From positions 248,001 through 312,000 of the forward strand of contig NZ_JAUCBM010000004.1 of NCBI RefSeq assembly GCF_030362795.1: DNA of 64,000 bases, written 5' to 3'. This DNA comes from Pseudochrobactrum kiredjianiae. Lineage in GTDB: Bacteria; Pseudomonadota; Alphaproteobacteria; Rhizobiales; Rhizobiaceae. Shown here piece after piece: positions 1-10,415 of the stretch. How positions within the stretch are numbered: position 1 is the stretch's first letter; the number at the start of each line of letters is the position of its first letter. The notes below the pieces were generated by a model that made no database searches, had not been told where the DNA came from, and saw only the letters and a list, made by a program, of their open reading frames with translations. A program made the position numbers and the translations under genes.

Positions 1-5
1 GCCAT
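1..5 (-). CDS. nuoJ: NADH-quinone oxidoreductase subunit J, first codon only (partial)
   Basis: The window edge shows an ATG on the minus strand at 5-3 followed by GC. A GGAGC Shine-Dalgarno-like sequence lies about ten bases upstream (near 17-21). nuoJ normally follows nuoI in this operon and nuoJ proteins often start Met-Ala, which fits. Only the start codon is visible, so the identity rests on position alone. Confidence 0.4.
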
Positions 6-50
6 GAGCAGTAAAAAGCTCCGGCTATTGCACCAACTTAAATATTAGCC

Positions 51-67
51 CTGCCCTCTTTGGGCAG
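51..67. other. Small hairpin in the nuoI-nuoJ gap
   Basis: Six-base arms CTGCCC (51-56) and GGGCAG (62-67) surround a five-base loop. There is no T-run after it on the minus strand, so it is not an obvious terminator. It may be an mRNA processing or stability element inside the nuo transcript. Confidence 0.4.
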
Positions 68-104
68 AGGAAGTCACCTTACGATCAGGTGGGCTACGCC
101 CACG

Positions 105-596
105 TTAGCGATAAGGTGCATCCATTGCGATGTTGCGCGCAAGTTCGCGTTCCCAACGGTCACCATTCGCGAGCAGCTTTTCTTTATCATAGTAGAGCTC
201 TTCGCGAGTTTCCGTGGCGAATTCGAAATTCGGCCCTTCAACAATAGCATCAACCGGACAAGCTTCCTGACAGAAACCGCAATAAATGCATTTGACCATA
301 TCAATGTCATAACGCACGGTGCGGCGGGTTCCGTCATTGCGGCGCGGACCAGCTTCAATTGTAATTGCCTGTGCCGGACAGATCGCTTCGCAAAGCTTAC
401 AGGCGATGCAGCGTTCTTCACCATTCGGATAGCGGCGCAGAGCATGTTCACCGCGGAAGCGCGGTGAAACAGGACCTTTTTCATGCGGGTAGTTCAATGT
501 TGCCTTAGGCGCAAAGAACTGACGCATGGAGAGAAAGAATGCTCCGACGAATTCTTTCAGAAGCAGTGATTTAGCGGCTTGAGCGATAGAAGCCAT
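105..596 (-). CDS. nuoI: NADH-quinone oxidoreductase subunit I
   Basis: Subunit of the peripheral arm of complex I; it carries two [4Fe-4S] clusters (N6a/N6b) that pass electrons towards NuoB. The 163-residue protein has two ferredoxin-type motifs, [12 protein letters not shown] and [12 protein letters not shown], as expected. The start chosen is the ATG at 596 ([10 protein letters not shown]), which gives the usual family length. An ATG at 689 in the same frame would add 31 residues that overlap nuoH and look unrelated. It lies 11 bases downstream of nuoH on the same strand. Confidence 0.96.
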   Translation of the reverse strand: MASIAQAAKSLLLKEFVGAFFLSMRQFFAPKATLNYPHEKGPVSPRFRGEHALRRYPNGEERCIACKLCEAICPAQAITIEAGPRRNDGTRRTVRYDIDMVKCIYCGFCQEACPVDAIVEGPNFEFATETREELYYDKEKLLANGDRWERELARNIAMDAPYR

Positions 597-607
597 GTGA
601 TGTCTCC

Positions 608-1654
608 TTAACCTACGAGGCCGGTAAATTTGAGGAATGCAGCGGTCGCCACAACCATGAACAATGAGATCGGCAGGAATACTTTCCAACCCAGACGCAT
701 CAGCTGGTCATAACGGTAGCGTGGTACAAATGCCTTCACCATCGCGAACATGAAGAAGCACATGCAGAGCTTCAGCATAAACCAGATGATGCCCGGCACC
801 CATGCGAGGAACCATACATCCACGATTGGCAGCCAGCCGCCAAGGAACAGCACGGTCATCAGGGCGCACATCAGAGTGATGGCAACATATTCACCGAGGA
901 AGAACAGCAGGAACGGTGTCGACGAGTATTCGATCATGTGACCGGCAACAAGTTCTGACTCCGCTTCAACCAGATCGAACGGCGGACGGTTGGTTTCAGC
1001 CAGTGCCGAGATGAAGAAGATCACGAACATCGGGAACAGCACGAGCCAGTTCCAGTCGAGGAACGAGTTCGGCAGACCAAGCATTGTACCAAGACCGGTT
1101 GACTGCGACAGCACGATATCGGTGAGGTTCAGCGAACCGGCAACCAACAGAACAGTCACGATCACCAGACCGATAGACACTTCATAAGAAACCATCTGTG
1201 CTGCGGAGCGCAATGCACCGAGGAACGGATATTTCGAGTTTGAAGCCCAGCCACCCATAATCACGCCGTAAACTTCCAGAGAAGAGATAGCGAGAATATA
1301 AAGAATGCCGACATTGATATTGGCGATTGCCCAGCCTTCACTGACCGGAATAACCGCCCATGTGGCCATTGCCAGCAGTGCCGAAATAAACGGCGCCAGC
1401 AGGAACACTGCCTTGTTTGCACCCGATGGGATGATCGGCTCTTTAAATACGAATTTCAAAAGATCCGCAAAAGCCTGAAACAGTCCCCAAGGGCCGACAA
1501 CGTTTGGTCCCCGACGCAACTGTACCGCAGCCCAGATCTTACGATCCGCATAAAGCAGATAGGCTACAACAATCAGCAATACGACGAGCAGAACGACCGA
1601 CTTCAGCGCTATAATCAGCGCTGGTAAGACGTAAGCTGCAAAAATACCGTCCAT
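608..1654 (-). CDS. nuoH: NADH-quinone oxidoreductase subunit H
   Basis: Membrane subunit of complex I at the junction with the peripheral arm, forming part of the quinone-binding chamber. The 348 residues begin [11 protein letters not shown] and contain many hydrophobic segments. The conserved family stretches [19 protein letters not shown] and [20 protein letters not shown] are both present. The length is normal for alphaproteobacteria. It is separated from nuoG by a 223-base gap holding a dispersed repeat and a hairpin, unusual inside this operon. Confidence 0.97.
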   Translation of the reverse strand: MDGIFAAYVLPALIIALKSVVLLVVLLIVVAYLLYADRKIWAAVQLRRGPNVVGPWGLFQAFADLLKFVFKEPIIPSGANKAVFLLAPFISALLAMATWAVIPVSEGWAIANINVGILYILAISSLEVYGVIMGGWASNSKYPFLGALRSAAQMVSYEVSIGLVIVTVLLVAGSLNLTDIVLSQSTGLGTMLGLPNSFLDWNWLVLFPMFVIFFISALAETNRPPFDLVEAESELVAGHMIEYSSTPFLLFFLGEYVAITLMCALMTVLFLGGWLPIVDVWFLAWVPGIIWFMLKLCMCFFMFAMVKAFVPRYRYDQLMRLGWKVFLPISLFMVVATAAFLKFTGLVG

Positions 1655-1726
1655 TTTCCCGTCTCTCTCTTACAGCACTGCGTGGATTTGAAACCGCGCA
1701 AGGGCAAGCTGTAAACCTTATTTTAT

Positions 1727-1826
1727 CAGAGCATTTCCAAATTAATGAAAATGTGAAAATGCTCTGTTTTTTGTTGACGCAATTTCGGACGGAAAACCGG
1801 TTCCCACTTTTCCTGAAATTGCTTTG
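1727..1826. repeat. Dispersed intergenic repeat, family A (head hairpin plus tail)
   Basis: The head is an imperfect hairpin opening CAGAGCATTTCC and closing GAAAATGCTCTG (1727-1766). The tail contains GGAAAACCGGTTCCCACTTT (1791-1810) followed by TTCCTGAAATTGC. Related tails occur near 29421, 55703 and 61861, and related heads near 13739, 55649 and 60317. It lies in the nuoG-nuoH gap and would be transcribed with the operon. Confidence 0.75.
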
Positions 1827-1832
1827 CAATAT

Positions 1833-1864
1833 CAGCTCCTTAAACCCGAAAGCTTAAGGAGCTG
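1833..1864. other. Perfect 11-bp stem-loop just after nuoG
   Basis: Arms CAGCTCCTTAA (1833-1843) and TTAAGGAGCTG (1854-1864) with a ten-base loop. It starts 13 bases beyond the nuoG stop. There is no T-run on the minus strand, so it looks more like a processing or stability hairpin than a terminator. Confidence 0.5.
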
Positions 1865-1877
1865 TATGCATCAATGC

Positions 1878-3959
1878 TTATTCGGCTGCCTGCTGGAAGC
1901 CGCCCTTTGCCAGCGCGGAACATTCAGCCATAACAGCTGATGCACGGGCAATCGGGTTTGTCAGATAAAAATCTGTGACCGGCGAAACAAACGTAACGCC
2001 TTTTACCGGTGCTGCTTTTGCGCCGAGAGCGGTAAGGTCTGCAACCTGTCCTGCTGCCACTGCGTCAATCTGCGCCATATGCGGATAGTCTGCATAAAGT
2101 GCCGAGCGCAGCTGTGTCAGATTATCAAATGGCAGTTTCGCACCCAGTACATCAGACAATGCACGCAGGATCGCCCAGTCTTCCTTGGCTTCACCCGGAG
2201 CAAAACCGGCACGGTTTGCCAGCTGAACGCGGCCTTCCGTATTCACATAAGTACCGGATTTTTCTGTATAGGTAGAACCTGGCAGGATCACATCAGCAGC
2301 GTGAGCACCGGCATCACCGTGGGTGCCGATATAAACCACGAAGCTTGAACCTTTGTTCGACAGATCAAGTTCATCTGCACCGGCAAGGAACAGCACATCC
2401 ATCTGGCCGACCATGTCGAGCGCCTTAACGCCGCCCTCACCCGGCACAAAGCCGAGATCCAGTGCGCCAACGCGTGCAGCAGCGGTGTGCAGAACTGCAA
2501 AGCCGTTCCACTCTTCGCTCAACGCGCCAACAGCATTTGCCAGCTGCGCGGCCTGAGCCAGTACAGCTTCACCGGTTTCACCGATAAGCGCACCCTGACC
2601 GATCAGGATCAGCGGACGTTTTGCATTCTTCAATGTATCGAAGAATTTGTCTTTGCCGCTTGCTAGCTGAGCCAGCGTATCAGAACCGGCGCCGAGATAG
2701 TTGTAAGCATAACGCAGGTCTGTCTGTTCACCGATCAGACCAATCTGCAAACCACCCTGACGCTGACGCTTCAGAATGCGTGCATTCAAGACAGAAGCTT
2801 CAAAACGCGGGTTGGAACCGATGATCAGGATCGCATCAGCCTGTTCAATACCTTCAATCGTCGGATTGAAGATGTAAGAAGCGCGGCCGAATTTAGGATC
2901 GAGCGCAACACCATCCTGACGGGCGTCAATATTGACGGAACCGAGTTTGGTCATCAGGCTCTTCAGTGCGTAGAGTTCTTCCACATTGGCCAGATCACCG
3001 GCAATCGCACCGATCTTGGCAGAGGAAGTCTTGGCAACCGCAGCTTTAACCGCAGCAAATGCTTCAGACCAGCTTGCAGCCTGCAGACGGCCATTAACAC
3101 GAACATACGGGCGATCCAGACGCTGTGTGCGCAGACCATCCCAGATGAAACGGGTCTTGTCGGAAATCCACTCTTCGTTCACCTGTTCGTTCAGACGCGG
3201 CATAATACGCATCACTTCACGACCACGGGTATCAACGCGGATGTTTGAGCCGAGAGCATCCATCACGTCGATAGATTCAGTCTTGTTCAACTCCCAAGGA
3301 CGTGCCTGAAACTCGTAAGGCTTGGATGTCAGCGCGCCAACCGGGCACAGATCAATCACATTGCCCTGCAGCTCAGAGGTCATTGCGCGTTCGAGATAGG
3401 TGGTGATTTCAGCATCTTCACCGCGACCTGTGAGGCCGAGTTCAGAAATACCGGCAACTTCCGTGGTGAAACGAACGCAGCGCGTGCAGTGAATGCAGCG
3501 TGTCATGATCGTTTTGACAAGAGGGCCGATATATTTATTTTCAACAGCACGTTTGTTTTCGCGGTAACGCGAACCATCTGTACCGAAAGCCATTGCCTGA
3601 TCCTGAAGATCGCACTCACCGGCCTGATCGCAAATCGGGCAATCCAGCGGGTGGTTGATCAGCAGGAATTCCATCACACCTTCACGGGCCTTTTTGACCA
3701 TAGGTGTGTTGGTGAAGATTTCAGGTGTTTCGCCATTCGGACCCGGACGCAGATCGCGCACGCCCATGGCGCAGCTTGCTGCCGGTTTTGGCGGTCCGCC
3801 TTTAACTTCAACCAGGCACATGCGGCAGTTGCCAGCAATAGAGAGGCGTTCGTGGAAACAGAAACGCGGCACGGTAGCGCCAGCCTCTTCGGCTGCCTGA
3901 AGAAGCGTGTAGTGATCGGGTACTTCGATCTCGTTACCGTCAACTTTGATCTTTGCCAT
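1878..3959 (-). CDS. nuoG: NADH-quinone oxidoreductase subunit G
   Basis: Large iron-sulfur subunit of the complex I electron-input module. At the N-terminus there is a [2Fe-2S] ferredoxin domain ([15 protein letters not shown]), then the His-Cys3 cluster region ([17 protein letters not shown]), then a [4Fe-4S] motif ([10 protein letters not shown]). A long molybdopterin-oxidoreductase-like domain without catalytic role follows. At 693 residues it matches alphaproteobacterial NuoG. The start [10 protein letters not shown] is the only sensible one. The upstream gap to nuoF is 127 bases and holds a hairpin array. Confidence 0.97.
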   Translation of the reverse strand: MAKIKVDGNEIEVPDHYTLLQAAEEAGATVPRFCFHERLSIAGNCRMCLVEVKGGPPKPAASCAMGVRDLRPGPNGETPEIFTNTPMVKKAREGVMEFLLINHPLDCPICDQAGECDLQDQAMAFGTDGSRYRENKRAVENKYIGPLVKTIMTRCIHCTRCVRFTTEVAGISELGLTGRGEDAEITTYLERAMTSELQGNVIDLCPVGALTSKPYEFQARPWELNKTESIDVMDALGSNIRVDTRGREVMRIMPRLNEQVNEEWISDKTRFIWDGLRTQRLDRPYVRVNGRLQAASWSEAFAAVKAAVAKTSSAKIGAIAGDLANVEELYALKSLMTKLGSVNIDARQDGVALDPKFGRASYIFNPTIEGIEQADAILIIGSNPRFEASVLNARILKRQRQGGLQIGLIGEQTDLRYAYNYLGAGSDTLAQLASGKDKFFDTLKNAKRPLILIGQGALIGETGEAVLAQAAQLANAVGALSEEWNGFAVLHTAAARVGALDLGFVPGEGGVKALDMVGQMDVLFLAGADELDLSNKGSSFVVYIGTHGDAGAHAADVILPGSTYTEKSGTYVNTEGRVQLANRAGFAPGEAKEDWAILRALSDVLGAKLPFDNLTQLRSALYADYPHMAQIDAVAAGQVADLTALGAKAAPVKGVTFVSPVTDFYLTNPIARASAVMAECSALAKGGFQQAAE

Positions 3960-3973
3960 CGCTTGTCCAAACC

Positions 3974-4043
3974 TGCGGCATCTGCCGCATTCTTTTAAAC
4001 CCGCGGCATTTGCCGCATCATACTAAATCCGCGGCCAAGCCGC
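3974..4043. repeat. Three hairpins with a 28-base period in the nuoF-nuoG gap
   Basis: Three short palindromes follow one another: TGCGGCA-TC-TGCCGCA (3974-3989), GCGGCA-TT-TGCCGC (4003-4016) and GCGGC-CAA-GCCGC (4031-4043). The GCGGC starts at 3975, 4003 and 4031 are exactly 28 bases apart, separated by A/T-rich linkers. Loops differ while stems pair, suggesting an RNA role between nuoF and nuoG translation. A fourth hairpin, CGGGCAG with CTGCCCG-like bases, lies at about 4056-4080. Confidence 0.7.
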
Positions 4044-4086
4044 ATAATTATTCAGCGGGCAGACCGTCTCCGGCCTGCCCTGAAGC

Positions 4087-5394
4087 TTATTCCGCAGCCT
4101 CGAGCCGGATATTACGGCTCTGAACAGCATTGCGGGTATAATCATCAATACGCTTTTCGATTTCCGGACGGAAATTGCGGATCAGACCCTGAATTGGCCA
4201 TGCAGCCGCATCACCCAGCGCACAAATAGTGTGGCCTTCGATCTGCTTAGTCACGTCGAACAGCATGTCGATTTCGCGCTTTTGCGCATTACCGGTAACC
4301 ATGCGTTCCATCACGCGCCACATCCAGCCTGTGCCTTCACGGCAAGGCGTGCACTGGCCGCAGCTTTCATGCTTGAAGAAGGCTGACAGCCGGGCAATCG
4401 CTTTGATGATATCCGTTGACTTATCCATGACGATAAGACCACCGGTACCGAAAGACGATTTAACATCGCGCATACCGTCGAAGTCCATGATGGCATCCAT
4501 CATGTTTTCAGCGGTCACCACAGGACAGGATGCACCACCTGGAATAACCGCAAGCAGATTGTCCCAACCGCCGCGGATACCGCCGGCATGTTTTTCAATC
4601 AGTTCGCGGAACGGAATACCGAGCGCTTCTTCCACTGTACATGGTGTGTTTACATGACCGGAAATCTGGAACAGCTTGGTGCCGACATTGTTCGGGCGGC
4701 CAATAGCCGAGAACCATGCACCGCCGCGACGCAGAATGGTCGGAGCAACTGCAATCGATTCCACGTTGTTCACTGTGGTCGGGCAGCCATAAAGACCCAT
4801 ATTCGCAGGGAATGGGGGTTTAAGACGCGGCTGACCTTTTTTGCCTTCAAGGCTTTCGAGCAGCGCAGTTTCTTCACCGCAGATATAAGCACCGGCACCA
4901 TGGGAGACGTAAACATCCATATCCCAGCCGCACTTATTATTCTTGCCCAAAAGACCGGCTTCGTAGCATTCATCAATTGCAGCCTGCAATGCTTCACGCT
5001 CACGCATGAATTCGCCACGGATATAGATATAGGCAGCATGAGCGCCCATAGCACAACCGGCAAGAACACAGCCTTCGATCAGCGTGTGCGGATCGTGACG
5101 CATAATATCACGGTCTTTACAGGTACCAGGCTCGGATTCATCAGCATTAACAACTAGATAATGCGGACGACCGTCGCTTTCCTTCGGCATGAAAGACCAT
5201 TTCATACCGGTCGGGAAGCCCGCGCCGCCACGGCCGCGAAGACCAGAGGCCTTCATCTCGTTGATGATCCAGTCACGGCCTTTTTCAACCAGACCACGGG
5301 TATTATCCCAGTGACCACGGGACATAGCGCCTTTCAGCGACTTGTCTTTCAGGCCATAAATATTTGTAAAGATACGATCTTTATCAGCCAGCAT
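4087..5394 (-). CDS. nuoF: NADH-quinone oxidoreductase subunit F
   Basis: NADH-binding subunit of complex I, holding FMN and the N3 [4Fe-4S] cluster. The glycine-rich stretch [13 protein letters not shown] (NADH/FMN site) and the cluster motif [12 protein letters not shown] are present. The start taken is the ATG at 5394 (MLADKDRIF), giving 435 residues. A TTG at 5397 is in frame immediately before it but is less likely. The nuoE stop ends three bases upstream, so the genes are translationally close. Confidence 0.97.
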   Translation of the reverse strand: MLADKDRIFTNIYGLKDKSLKGAMSRGHWDNTRGLVEKGRDWIINEMKASGLRGRGGAGFPTGMKWSFMPKESDGRPHYLVVNADESEPGTCKDRDIMRHDPHTLIEGCVLAGCAMGAHAAYIYIRGEFMREREALQAAIDECYEAGLLGKNNKCGWDMDVYVSHGAGAYICGEETALLESLEGKKGQPRLKPPFPANMGLYGCPTTVNNVESIAVAPTILRRGGAWFSAIGRPNNVGTKLFQISGHVNTPCTVEEALGIPFRELIEKHAGGIRGGWDNLLAVIPGGASCPVVTAENMMDAIMDFDGMRDVKSSFGTGGLIVMDKSTDIIKAIARLSAFFKHESCGQCTPCREGTGWMWRVMERMVTGNAQKREIDMLFDVTKQIEGHTICALGDAAAWPIQGLIRNFRPEIEKRIDDYTRNAVQSRNIRLEAAE

Positions 5395-5397
5395 CAA

Positions 5398-6027
5398 TCA
5401 GCCCTCCGCTTTCGGATTGCTTGTCGTCAAAGATGTCAAACCACCGATCGGTGCCGAGAAATCGCGATCGATCTGCGGGCCCGGCTTGATGGTGTCGCCT
5501 TTGCCTGCCTCAAAAGCATCAATGATTTCTTCAAGACGTTCAGGTGTCAGATCTTCATAAGCATCTTTGAAGATCATGACCATCGGCGCATTGACGCAAG
5601 CACCCTGACACTCAACCTCTTCCCAGGACAAAGTGCCTTCAGCATTGAGCGTCTGCGGGTCATGATGAATTTTGTGTTTGCACACTTTCATCAGCTCTTC
5701 AGCGCCGCGCAAGGCGCACGGCGTTGTGCCGCAAACCTGAATATGAGCGCGTGTGCCAACCGGCTTGAGCTGGAACTGCGTATAGAATGTTGCCACTTCC
5801 AGAACGCGGATCAACGGCATTTCCAACATCGCAGCAATATGCTCGATGGAAGCCTTAGTGACCCAGCCATCCTGTTCCTGCGCACGCATCAGCAGCGGAA
5901 TAACCGCGGACTGCTGGCGACCTTCAGGAAATTTCTTAATTGTCTTTTCAGCCCAAGCCTGATTTTCCGCATTAAACGAAAAGCTGGCCGGCTGAACGGA
6001 ATCATCTGCGAGACGACGGACGGACAT
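5398..6027 (-). CDS. nuoE: NADH-quinone oxidoreductase subunit E
   Basis: The 24-kDa-type subunit of complex I, carrying the [2Fe-2S] cluster N1a beside NuoF. The thioredoxin-like fold ligands are seen as CGTTPC and VECQGACVNAPM. The 209-residue length is normal for alphaproteobacteria, which carry a short C-terminal extension. The ATG shares one base with the nuoD stop (TGATG), a sign of coupled translation. Confidence 0.97.
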   Translation of the reverse strand: MSVRRLADDSVQPASFSFNAENQAWAEKTIKKFPEGRQQSAVIPLLMRAQEQDGWVTKASIEHIAAMLEMPLIRVLEVATFYTQFQLKPVGTRAHIQVCGTTPCALRGAEELMKVCKHKIHHDPQTLNAEGTLSWEEVECQGACVNAPMVMIFKDAYEDLTPERLEEIIDAFEAGKGDTIKPGPQIDRDFSAPIGGLTSLTTSNPKAEG

Positions 6028-7220
6028 CAGCGGTCTACCTCACCAAACACAATATCGAGCGAACCAAGGATCGCGGAGACGTCGGCCAGAAGATGACCGC
6101 GACAAATGAAATCCATGGCCTGAAGATGAGCAAAACCCGGTGCACGCAATTTGCAACGATACGGTTTATTCGTGCCGTCAGACACGAGATAAACACCGAA
6201 TTCACCCTTCGGTGCTTCAACTGCGGCATATACCTCGCCTTCCGGCACATGGTAACCTTCAGTGTAAAGCTTGAAATGATGGATGAGAGCTTCCATCGAG
6301 CGTTTCATTTCGCCGCGTTTTGGCGGAACAATTTTATTATCTGTATTCGACACAGGGCCGACGCGCTCTTTGCCGAGCAGCAGTTCACAGCACTGGCGCA
6401 TAATAGAGGCGGACTGGCGCATCTCTTCCATACGGATCAGATAGCGGTCATAGCAGTCGCCGTTCTTGCCGATCGGAATATCGAATTCCATCTCGTTATA
6501 GCATTCATAAGGCTGGCTCTTGCGCAGATCCCATGCGGCACCCGAACCACGCACCATAACGCCGGAGAAGCCCCATGCCCATGCATCATCAAGACTGACA
6601 ACACCGATATCGACGTTACGCTGCTTGAAAATACGGTTGCCGGTAATCAGGTTATCGAGATTGCTCAGCGTGGTCTTGAGGAACGGGTCGATCCAGTTTG
6701 CAATATCCTGGATCAGCTGTTCAGGCAGATCCTGATGAACACCACCCGGACGGAAATAAGCAGCATGCATACGGGCACCACAAGCGCGCTCGTAGAATAC
6801 CATCAGCTTTTCACGTTCTTCAAAGCCCCAGAGCGGCGGCGTCAGCGCACCAACGTCCATGGCCTGCGTGGTTACGTTCAGAATATGATTAAGAATACGA
6901 CCAATTTCCGAGAACAGTACACGGATCAGCTGACCGCGCTTCGGCACAGTAACACCGAGCAAGCGTTCAACTGCCAGCGCATAGGCATGTTCCTGATTCA
7001 TCGGCGCCACGTAATCAAGACGATCGAGATAAGGAACAGCTTGCAGATAGGTTTTGGTTTCCATCAACTTTTCGGTGCCGCGATGCAGCAGGCCGATATG
7101 CGGATCAACACGCGCCACCACTTCACCATCCAGCTCCAGCACCAGACGCAAAACGCCGTGCGCCGCCGGATGCTGCGGGCCGAAGTTGATATTAAAATTT
7201 CTTACTTGTGTCTCAGCCAT
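6027..7220 (-). CDS. nuoD: NADH-quinone oxidoreductase subunit D
   Basis: The 49-kDa-type subunit of complex I, lining the quinone site with NuoB. It has the family signature [18 protein letters not shown] near the N-terminus and [16 protein letters not shown] soon after. The start is the ATG at 7220 (MAETQVRNF, 397 residues), preceded by AGGA eight bases upstream. The frame stays open to 7244, but the extra eight residues are not typical. The first eight bases overlap the end of the GFA-family gene, whereas nuoD normally follows nuoC directly. Confidence 0.97.
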   Translation of the reverse strand: MAETQVRNFNINFGPQHPAAHGVLRLVLELDGEVVARVDPHIGLLHRGTEKLMETKTYLQAVPYLDRLDYVAPMNQEHAYALAVERLLGVTVPKRGQLIRVLFSEIGRILNHILNVTTQAMDVGALTPPLWGFEEREKLMVFYERACGARMHAAYFRPGGVHQDLPEQLIQDIANWIDPFLKTTLSNLDNLITGNRIFKQRNVDIGVVSLDDAWAWGFSGVMVRGSGAAWDLRKSQPYECYNEMEFDIPIGKNGDCYDRYLIRMEEMRQSASIMRQCCELLLGKERVGPVSNTDNKIVPPKRGEMKRSMEALIHHFKLYTEGYHVPEGEVYAAVEAPKGEFGVYLVSDGTNKPYRCKLRAPGFAHLQAMDFICRGHLLADVSAILGSLDIVFGEVDR

Positions 7221-7653
7221 TGTCGGCATCCTGTGTAGAGGCATACGCTGCCAGAAACTCTGCTTCCGTCATTTTGCCTGTATCATTGGCAAAAGCGTAA
7301 TTTTCAGGCTTACTGTCGATGAAAATTTCAGTCGTAAACCTGAATTGCGCAGGATTTTCAAACGCCTGAATGGAAACGACACTGTGGGAACCATCCTGCA
7401 TACGCCACATCAGCGTAGAACCGCAGGCCTTGCAAAAACCACGCTCGCCCCATTGGGAAGAGCTGTAAAATGCAAGATCATCACCATTGGTGATTTCAAG
7501 GCTGTCGCCGCAATCCACACTCAGAAACACGCCACCAGACCATTGGCGGCACATCGAGCAGTGGCAGGCACCCATCTCGTCATTTACAGGCTTCGCCGAA
7601 AAGCGCACCGAGCCACAGAGGCAGCGACCTTCCAACTTAGCACAATCAGACAT
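7213..7653 (-). CDS. GFA/CENP-V family zinc protein inserted in the nuo operon
   Basis: A 146-residue protein of the glutathione-dependent formaldehyde-activating (GFA, or CENP-V) fold. The zinc ligand pattern is complete: C11/C13 (CLC), C30/C32/C35 (CHCSMC) and C74/C77 (CKAC). The late family stretch [11 protein letters not shown] is also present. Family members bind glutathione adducts or have unknown roles; the name does not prove formaldehyde activity. The start has a GAGGAT ribosome site seven bases upstream. The gene lies 54 bases after nuoC and its last eight bases overlap nuoD, so it must be transcribed with complex I. I do not know this insertion from the standard nuo order. Confidence 0.88.
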   Translation of the reverse strand: MSDCAKLEGRCLCGSVRFSAKPVNDEMGACHCSMCRQWSGGVFLSVDCGDSLEITNGDDLAFYSSSQWGERGFCKACGSTLMWRMQDGSHSVVSIQAFENPAQFRFTTEIFIDSKPENYAFANDTGKMTEAEFLAAYASTQDADNG

Positions 7654-7707
7654 TCTTCAATCCTCACGTTTGACGTAGCAGATTAATTAATTCCAGCTTT
7701 TATCAGC

Positions 7708-8316
7708 TTAGTTCGTTTTGGCTTTCTCATCGCCCGGAAGCACATAGTCAGTCGCTTCCCATGGAGACAAGAAGTCAAAATTACGGAATTCCTGACGCAA
7801 CTCAACCGGCTCGTAAACCACGCGCTTGACCTGATCATCATAACGGACTTCAACGAAGCCTGTCAGAGGGAAATCCTTACGCAGCGGATGTCCTTCAAAA
7901 CCATAGTCAGTCAAAAGACGACGCAGATCCGGATGACCGGAGAACAGAATACCATACATATCGTAGGCTTCACGCTCGAACCACAATGCACCGGCATAAA
8001 CACCGGTAATTGATGGCACTGGTGTATCTTCATCCGTAACGACACGAATGCGTATACGCAGATTGTGACGTGGCGACATCAGCTGATAGACCACATCGAA
8101 ACGGTTAGCGCGCCCTGGATAATCCACGCCGCTCAAATCGGTAAAGTTTACGAACTGGCACTGCACATCATCACGCAGGAATGTCAGAACGGAAATGATC
8201 TGATTACCCGGAACAGTAATGCTCAGCTCACCGTAACGCAGCGAAGTGGTTTCGATTTTATTGCCGAGACGCTCAACCAGATAGCCTGAGAGTTCATTGA
8301 GAGCTTCTTCTGTCAT
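7708..8316 (-). CDS. nuoC: NADH-quinone oxidoreductase subunit C
   Basis: The 30-kDa-type subunit of complex I, contacting NuoD and NuoB. It contains the family signature ERE(A)YDMYGI followed by [26 protein letters not shown]. Two ATGs follow each other (8319 and 8316), with a TTG further up at 8328. The GGGGGA sequence sits about five bases before the second ATG, which I chose ([10 protein letters not shown], 202 residues). nuoB ends 12 bases upstream. Confidence 0.95.
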   Translation of the reverse strand: MTEEALNELSGYLVERLGNKIETTSLRYGELSITVPGNQIISVLTFLRDDVQCQFVNFTDLSGVDYPGRANRFDVVYQLMSPRHNLRIRIRVVTDEDTPVPSITGVYAGALWFEREAYDMYGILFSGHPDLRRLLTDYGFEGHPLRKDFPLTGFVEVRYDDQVKRVVYEPVELRQEFRNFDFLSPWEATDYVLPGDEKAKTN

Positions 8317-8328
8317 CATATCCCCCAA

Positions 8329-8949
8329 TCAACGCTCAATCGTACCGGTGCGGCGAATCTTCTTCTGCAGCATCAAAATGCCATAGAGCAGCGCTTCAGC
8401 GGTCGGAGGACAGCCCGGAACATAGATATCAACCGGAACAACACGATCACAACCGCGCACCACAGAATAGGAATAATGGTAATAACCACCACCATTCGCG
8501 CAGGACCCCATCGAGATCACATAGCGCGGCTCAGGCATCTGGTCGTAAACCTTGCGCAGAGCCGGTGCCATTTTATTGGTCAGCGTACCCGCAACGATCA
8601 TCACGTCGGACTGACGTGGTGATGCACGCGGCGCAATACCAAAACGCTCGGCATCATAGCGCGGCATAGAAATATGCATCATTTCAACGGCGCAGCAGGC
8701 AAGACCGAAGGTCATCCACATCAATGAGCCGGTACGGGCCCAGGTGATGAGTGCATCTGCAGACGTAACAATAAAGCCCTTATCGGACAGCTCATTGTTC
8801 AACTCACCGAAAAACGCATCGTCCTGACCGATCAACTTACCTGTGTTCGGATCAATAATGCCCTTAGGGCGGGGAGCAATCAGCGTCCCGCCTGCCGGAT
8901 TATTTGCAGACATAGCGTTTGCGGTGTTTTGGCCAGAGGTCAATCCCAT
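8329..8949 (-). CDS. nuoB: NADH-quinone oxidoreductase subunit B
   Basis: Subunit holding the N2 [4Fe-4S] cluster that reduces quinone. The cluster ligands appear in [26 protein letters not shown] and [13 protein letters not shown]. The ATG at 8949 ([10 protein letters not shown]) has GGGAG about eight bases upstream and gives 206 residues; an ATG at 8970 adds seven unlikely residues. The residues before the conserved core are slightly longer than in Brucella homologues. It overlaps the nuoA end by ten bases. Confidence 0.96.
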   Translation of the reverse strand: MGLTSGQNTANAMSANNPAGGTLIAPRPKGIIDPNTGKLIGQDDAFFGELNNELSDKGFIVTSADALITWARTGSLMWMTFGLACCAVEMMHISMPRYDAERFGIAPRASPRQSDVMIVAGTLTNKMAPALRKVYDQMPEPRYVISMGSCANGGGYYHYSYSVVRGCDRVVPVDIYVPGCPPTAEALLYGILMLQKKIRRTGTIER

Positions 8950-9305
8950 TCGAGGGCTCCCTTCTTCCATTCATAAATGAAGCCGATGGTCAGAATGCCG
9001 AGGAAGACCATCATGGACCAAAATCCGAACATACCGATTTCACCGAAGGACACAGCCCACGGGAACAAGAATGCGACTTCAAGGTCGAAGATGATGAAAA
9101 GAATGGATACCAGATAGAAACGCACGTCAAACTTCATGCGTGCATCATCGAATGCGTTAAAACCGCACTCGTATGCAGAGAGTTTCTCTGGATCCGGCTG
9201 TCTGTACGCGACCAGGAATGGCGCTACCAGCAACGCAATTCCGATCACCATTGCCACGCCAATAAAAATGACGATCGGCAGATAGGAACTTAAAAGCTCG
9301 TTCAT
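8940..9305 (-). CDS. nuoA: NADH-quinone oxidoreductase subunit A
   Basis: Small membrane subunit of complex I with three predicted helices (about residues 8-30, 63-83 and 90-112). The signature [25 protein letters not shown]-type stretch that follows helix 1 is intact. At 121 residues it is full length. It is the first gene of the operon, so the promoter should lie in the gene-free DNA just to its right. Confidence 0.96.
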   Translation of the reverse strand: MNELLSSYLPIVIFIGVAMVIGIALLVAPFLVAYRQPDPEKLSAYECGFNAFDDARMKFDVRFYLVSILFIIFDLEVAFLFPWAVSFGEIGMFGFWSMMVFLGILTIGFIYEWKKGALEWD

Positions 9306-10141
9306 TACCCTATTTCCGGCTTCAAGATGTAAAGTTGTGCACTACATAAGCCATTTGACGGCTACAGCCATGTGACACATTGCACCTTACTATCAATCTC
9401 GCCCAAACAGCTTCAAATGGCGTGCCGTGCGAATACAGTGCTTTGTATGGGGACGGTTATCGCAGTCGACCGGATTGCGCAAGCCTTTATAGCGCATGTC
9501 TCCTATGCGCTCACACGGATATGATTAATAAAAGCCAGCCTGTTAACAACTCAAGGCAACCCGACGCGTCCTACAAAACAATCCGCCCGAGAACTGAATC
9601 TCCGGCACAGTGACTTGTCAATTATATCTGAAAAGAATCAAAACGACATCAGGGCATCGTAACGCACATAAATCGCGTGCCATATGGCGCCCGACCAGCT
9701 CACATTTAATTGAACCCGCAATGCACGCTCTCATGTTTTTGAGCCACCCAATATTGGTAGGCACTCAATAAACGCAACAAAACAGAACAGCCCGCCAACT
9801 CTGACAATCTGAGCGTTAAAAAAGAAAGTCAGCACTCTTTATATACAAGGAGAGATAAGAGCTTGCCCCGAATACGATCTGCGCAGCTCAAACCAGCACA
9901 GACCACCCTCACCCCGACAAGACAAGCGTGGGGATTCGCGCATCGATATAATGTGCATACATCCAAGCTTTGAAGCACCAATGATTCACGCAGTGCAAAT
10001 GCATATGTTTAAATATGAATCAGATGACCGTGCACAACATGCATTTCATGGCACCGGCACTCCACATCAATAAACAGTACAGCGAATGCGCACTTAAACT
10101 TGCGGAACAAATAAGAGATAAAGAGGATTTATTGGCGGGGT
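9306..10141. other. Gene-free stretch right of nuoA
   Basis: No reading frame here looks like a protein. The nuo promoter should be in its left part, reading leftwards. A TTGACA is visible on the minus strand at 9621-9616, but I see no good -10 box at the right distance, so I do not call a promoter. Confidence 0.5.
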
Positions 10142-10186
10142 GCGCCACTTTCTCCGATTTCGATTTTAAAGAAGAGAAAGTGGCGC
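10142..10186 (-). other. Hairpin joining the 3' end of tRNA-Asp copy 1 to its trailer
   Basis: A perfect 13-base inverted repeat: GCGCCACTTTCTC (10142-10154) and GAGAAAGTGGCGC (10174-10186). The right arm covers the last six bases of the tRNA, including CCA. In the precursor RNA the trailer could therefore pair with the acceptor 3' strand. No T-run follows, so it is not a standard terminator. Confidence 0.7.
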
Positions 10187-10257
10187 GAGTGACGGGGCTC
10201 GAACCCGCGACCTCCGGCGTGACAGGCCGGCACTCTAACCAACTGAGCTACACCCGC
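10181..10257 (-). tRNA. tRNA-Asp (anticodon GTC), copy 1
   Basis: The 77-base cloverleaf reads, on the minus strand, GCGGGTG TA GCTCAG at the 5' end. The anticodon stem is CCGGC/GCCGG around CTGTCAC, giving anticodon GTC. The T arm is GCGGGTTCGAGCCCCGT, and the acceptor closes with CACTCGC, then G and an encoded CCA. Its RNA would read leftwards. A second copy lies 199 bases to the right with nearly identical flanks. Confidence 0.96.
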
Positions 10258-10415
10258 GCAGTACTTCATGTGCTGAAGTGATTTTGTATGTACCCTGATT
10301 CATTTTTAAAATCAAAGGGTTTTCTTATAAAATTCACAAATAAATGAAAAATTTTTCATTTAAAAACAAAAGGTTAAATATGGACATGAAAGGTAAATTA
10401 TAAAGCAGGCGGGGT

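Noticed and set aside
6093-7238. Long plus-strand frame of 381 codons opposite nuoD
   Set aside because: It is the antisense shadow of nuoD, rich in His, Gln and Arg, with no family features.
9593-9621. nuo promoter from a minus-strand TTGACA
   Set aside because: The -10 region at the right spacing (TTCAGT) is too poor, and the distance to nuoA is over 280 bases.
10015-10281. Open frame of 88 codons running through tRNA-Asp copy 1
   Set aside because: Its second half is the antisense of the tRNA (TGLEPATSGVTGRHSNQ), a well-known false protein in alphaproteobacteria.
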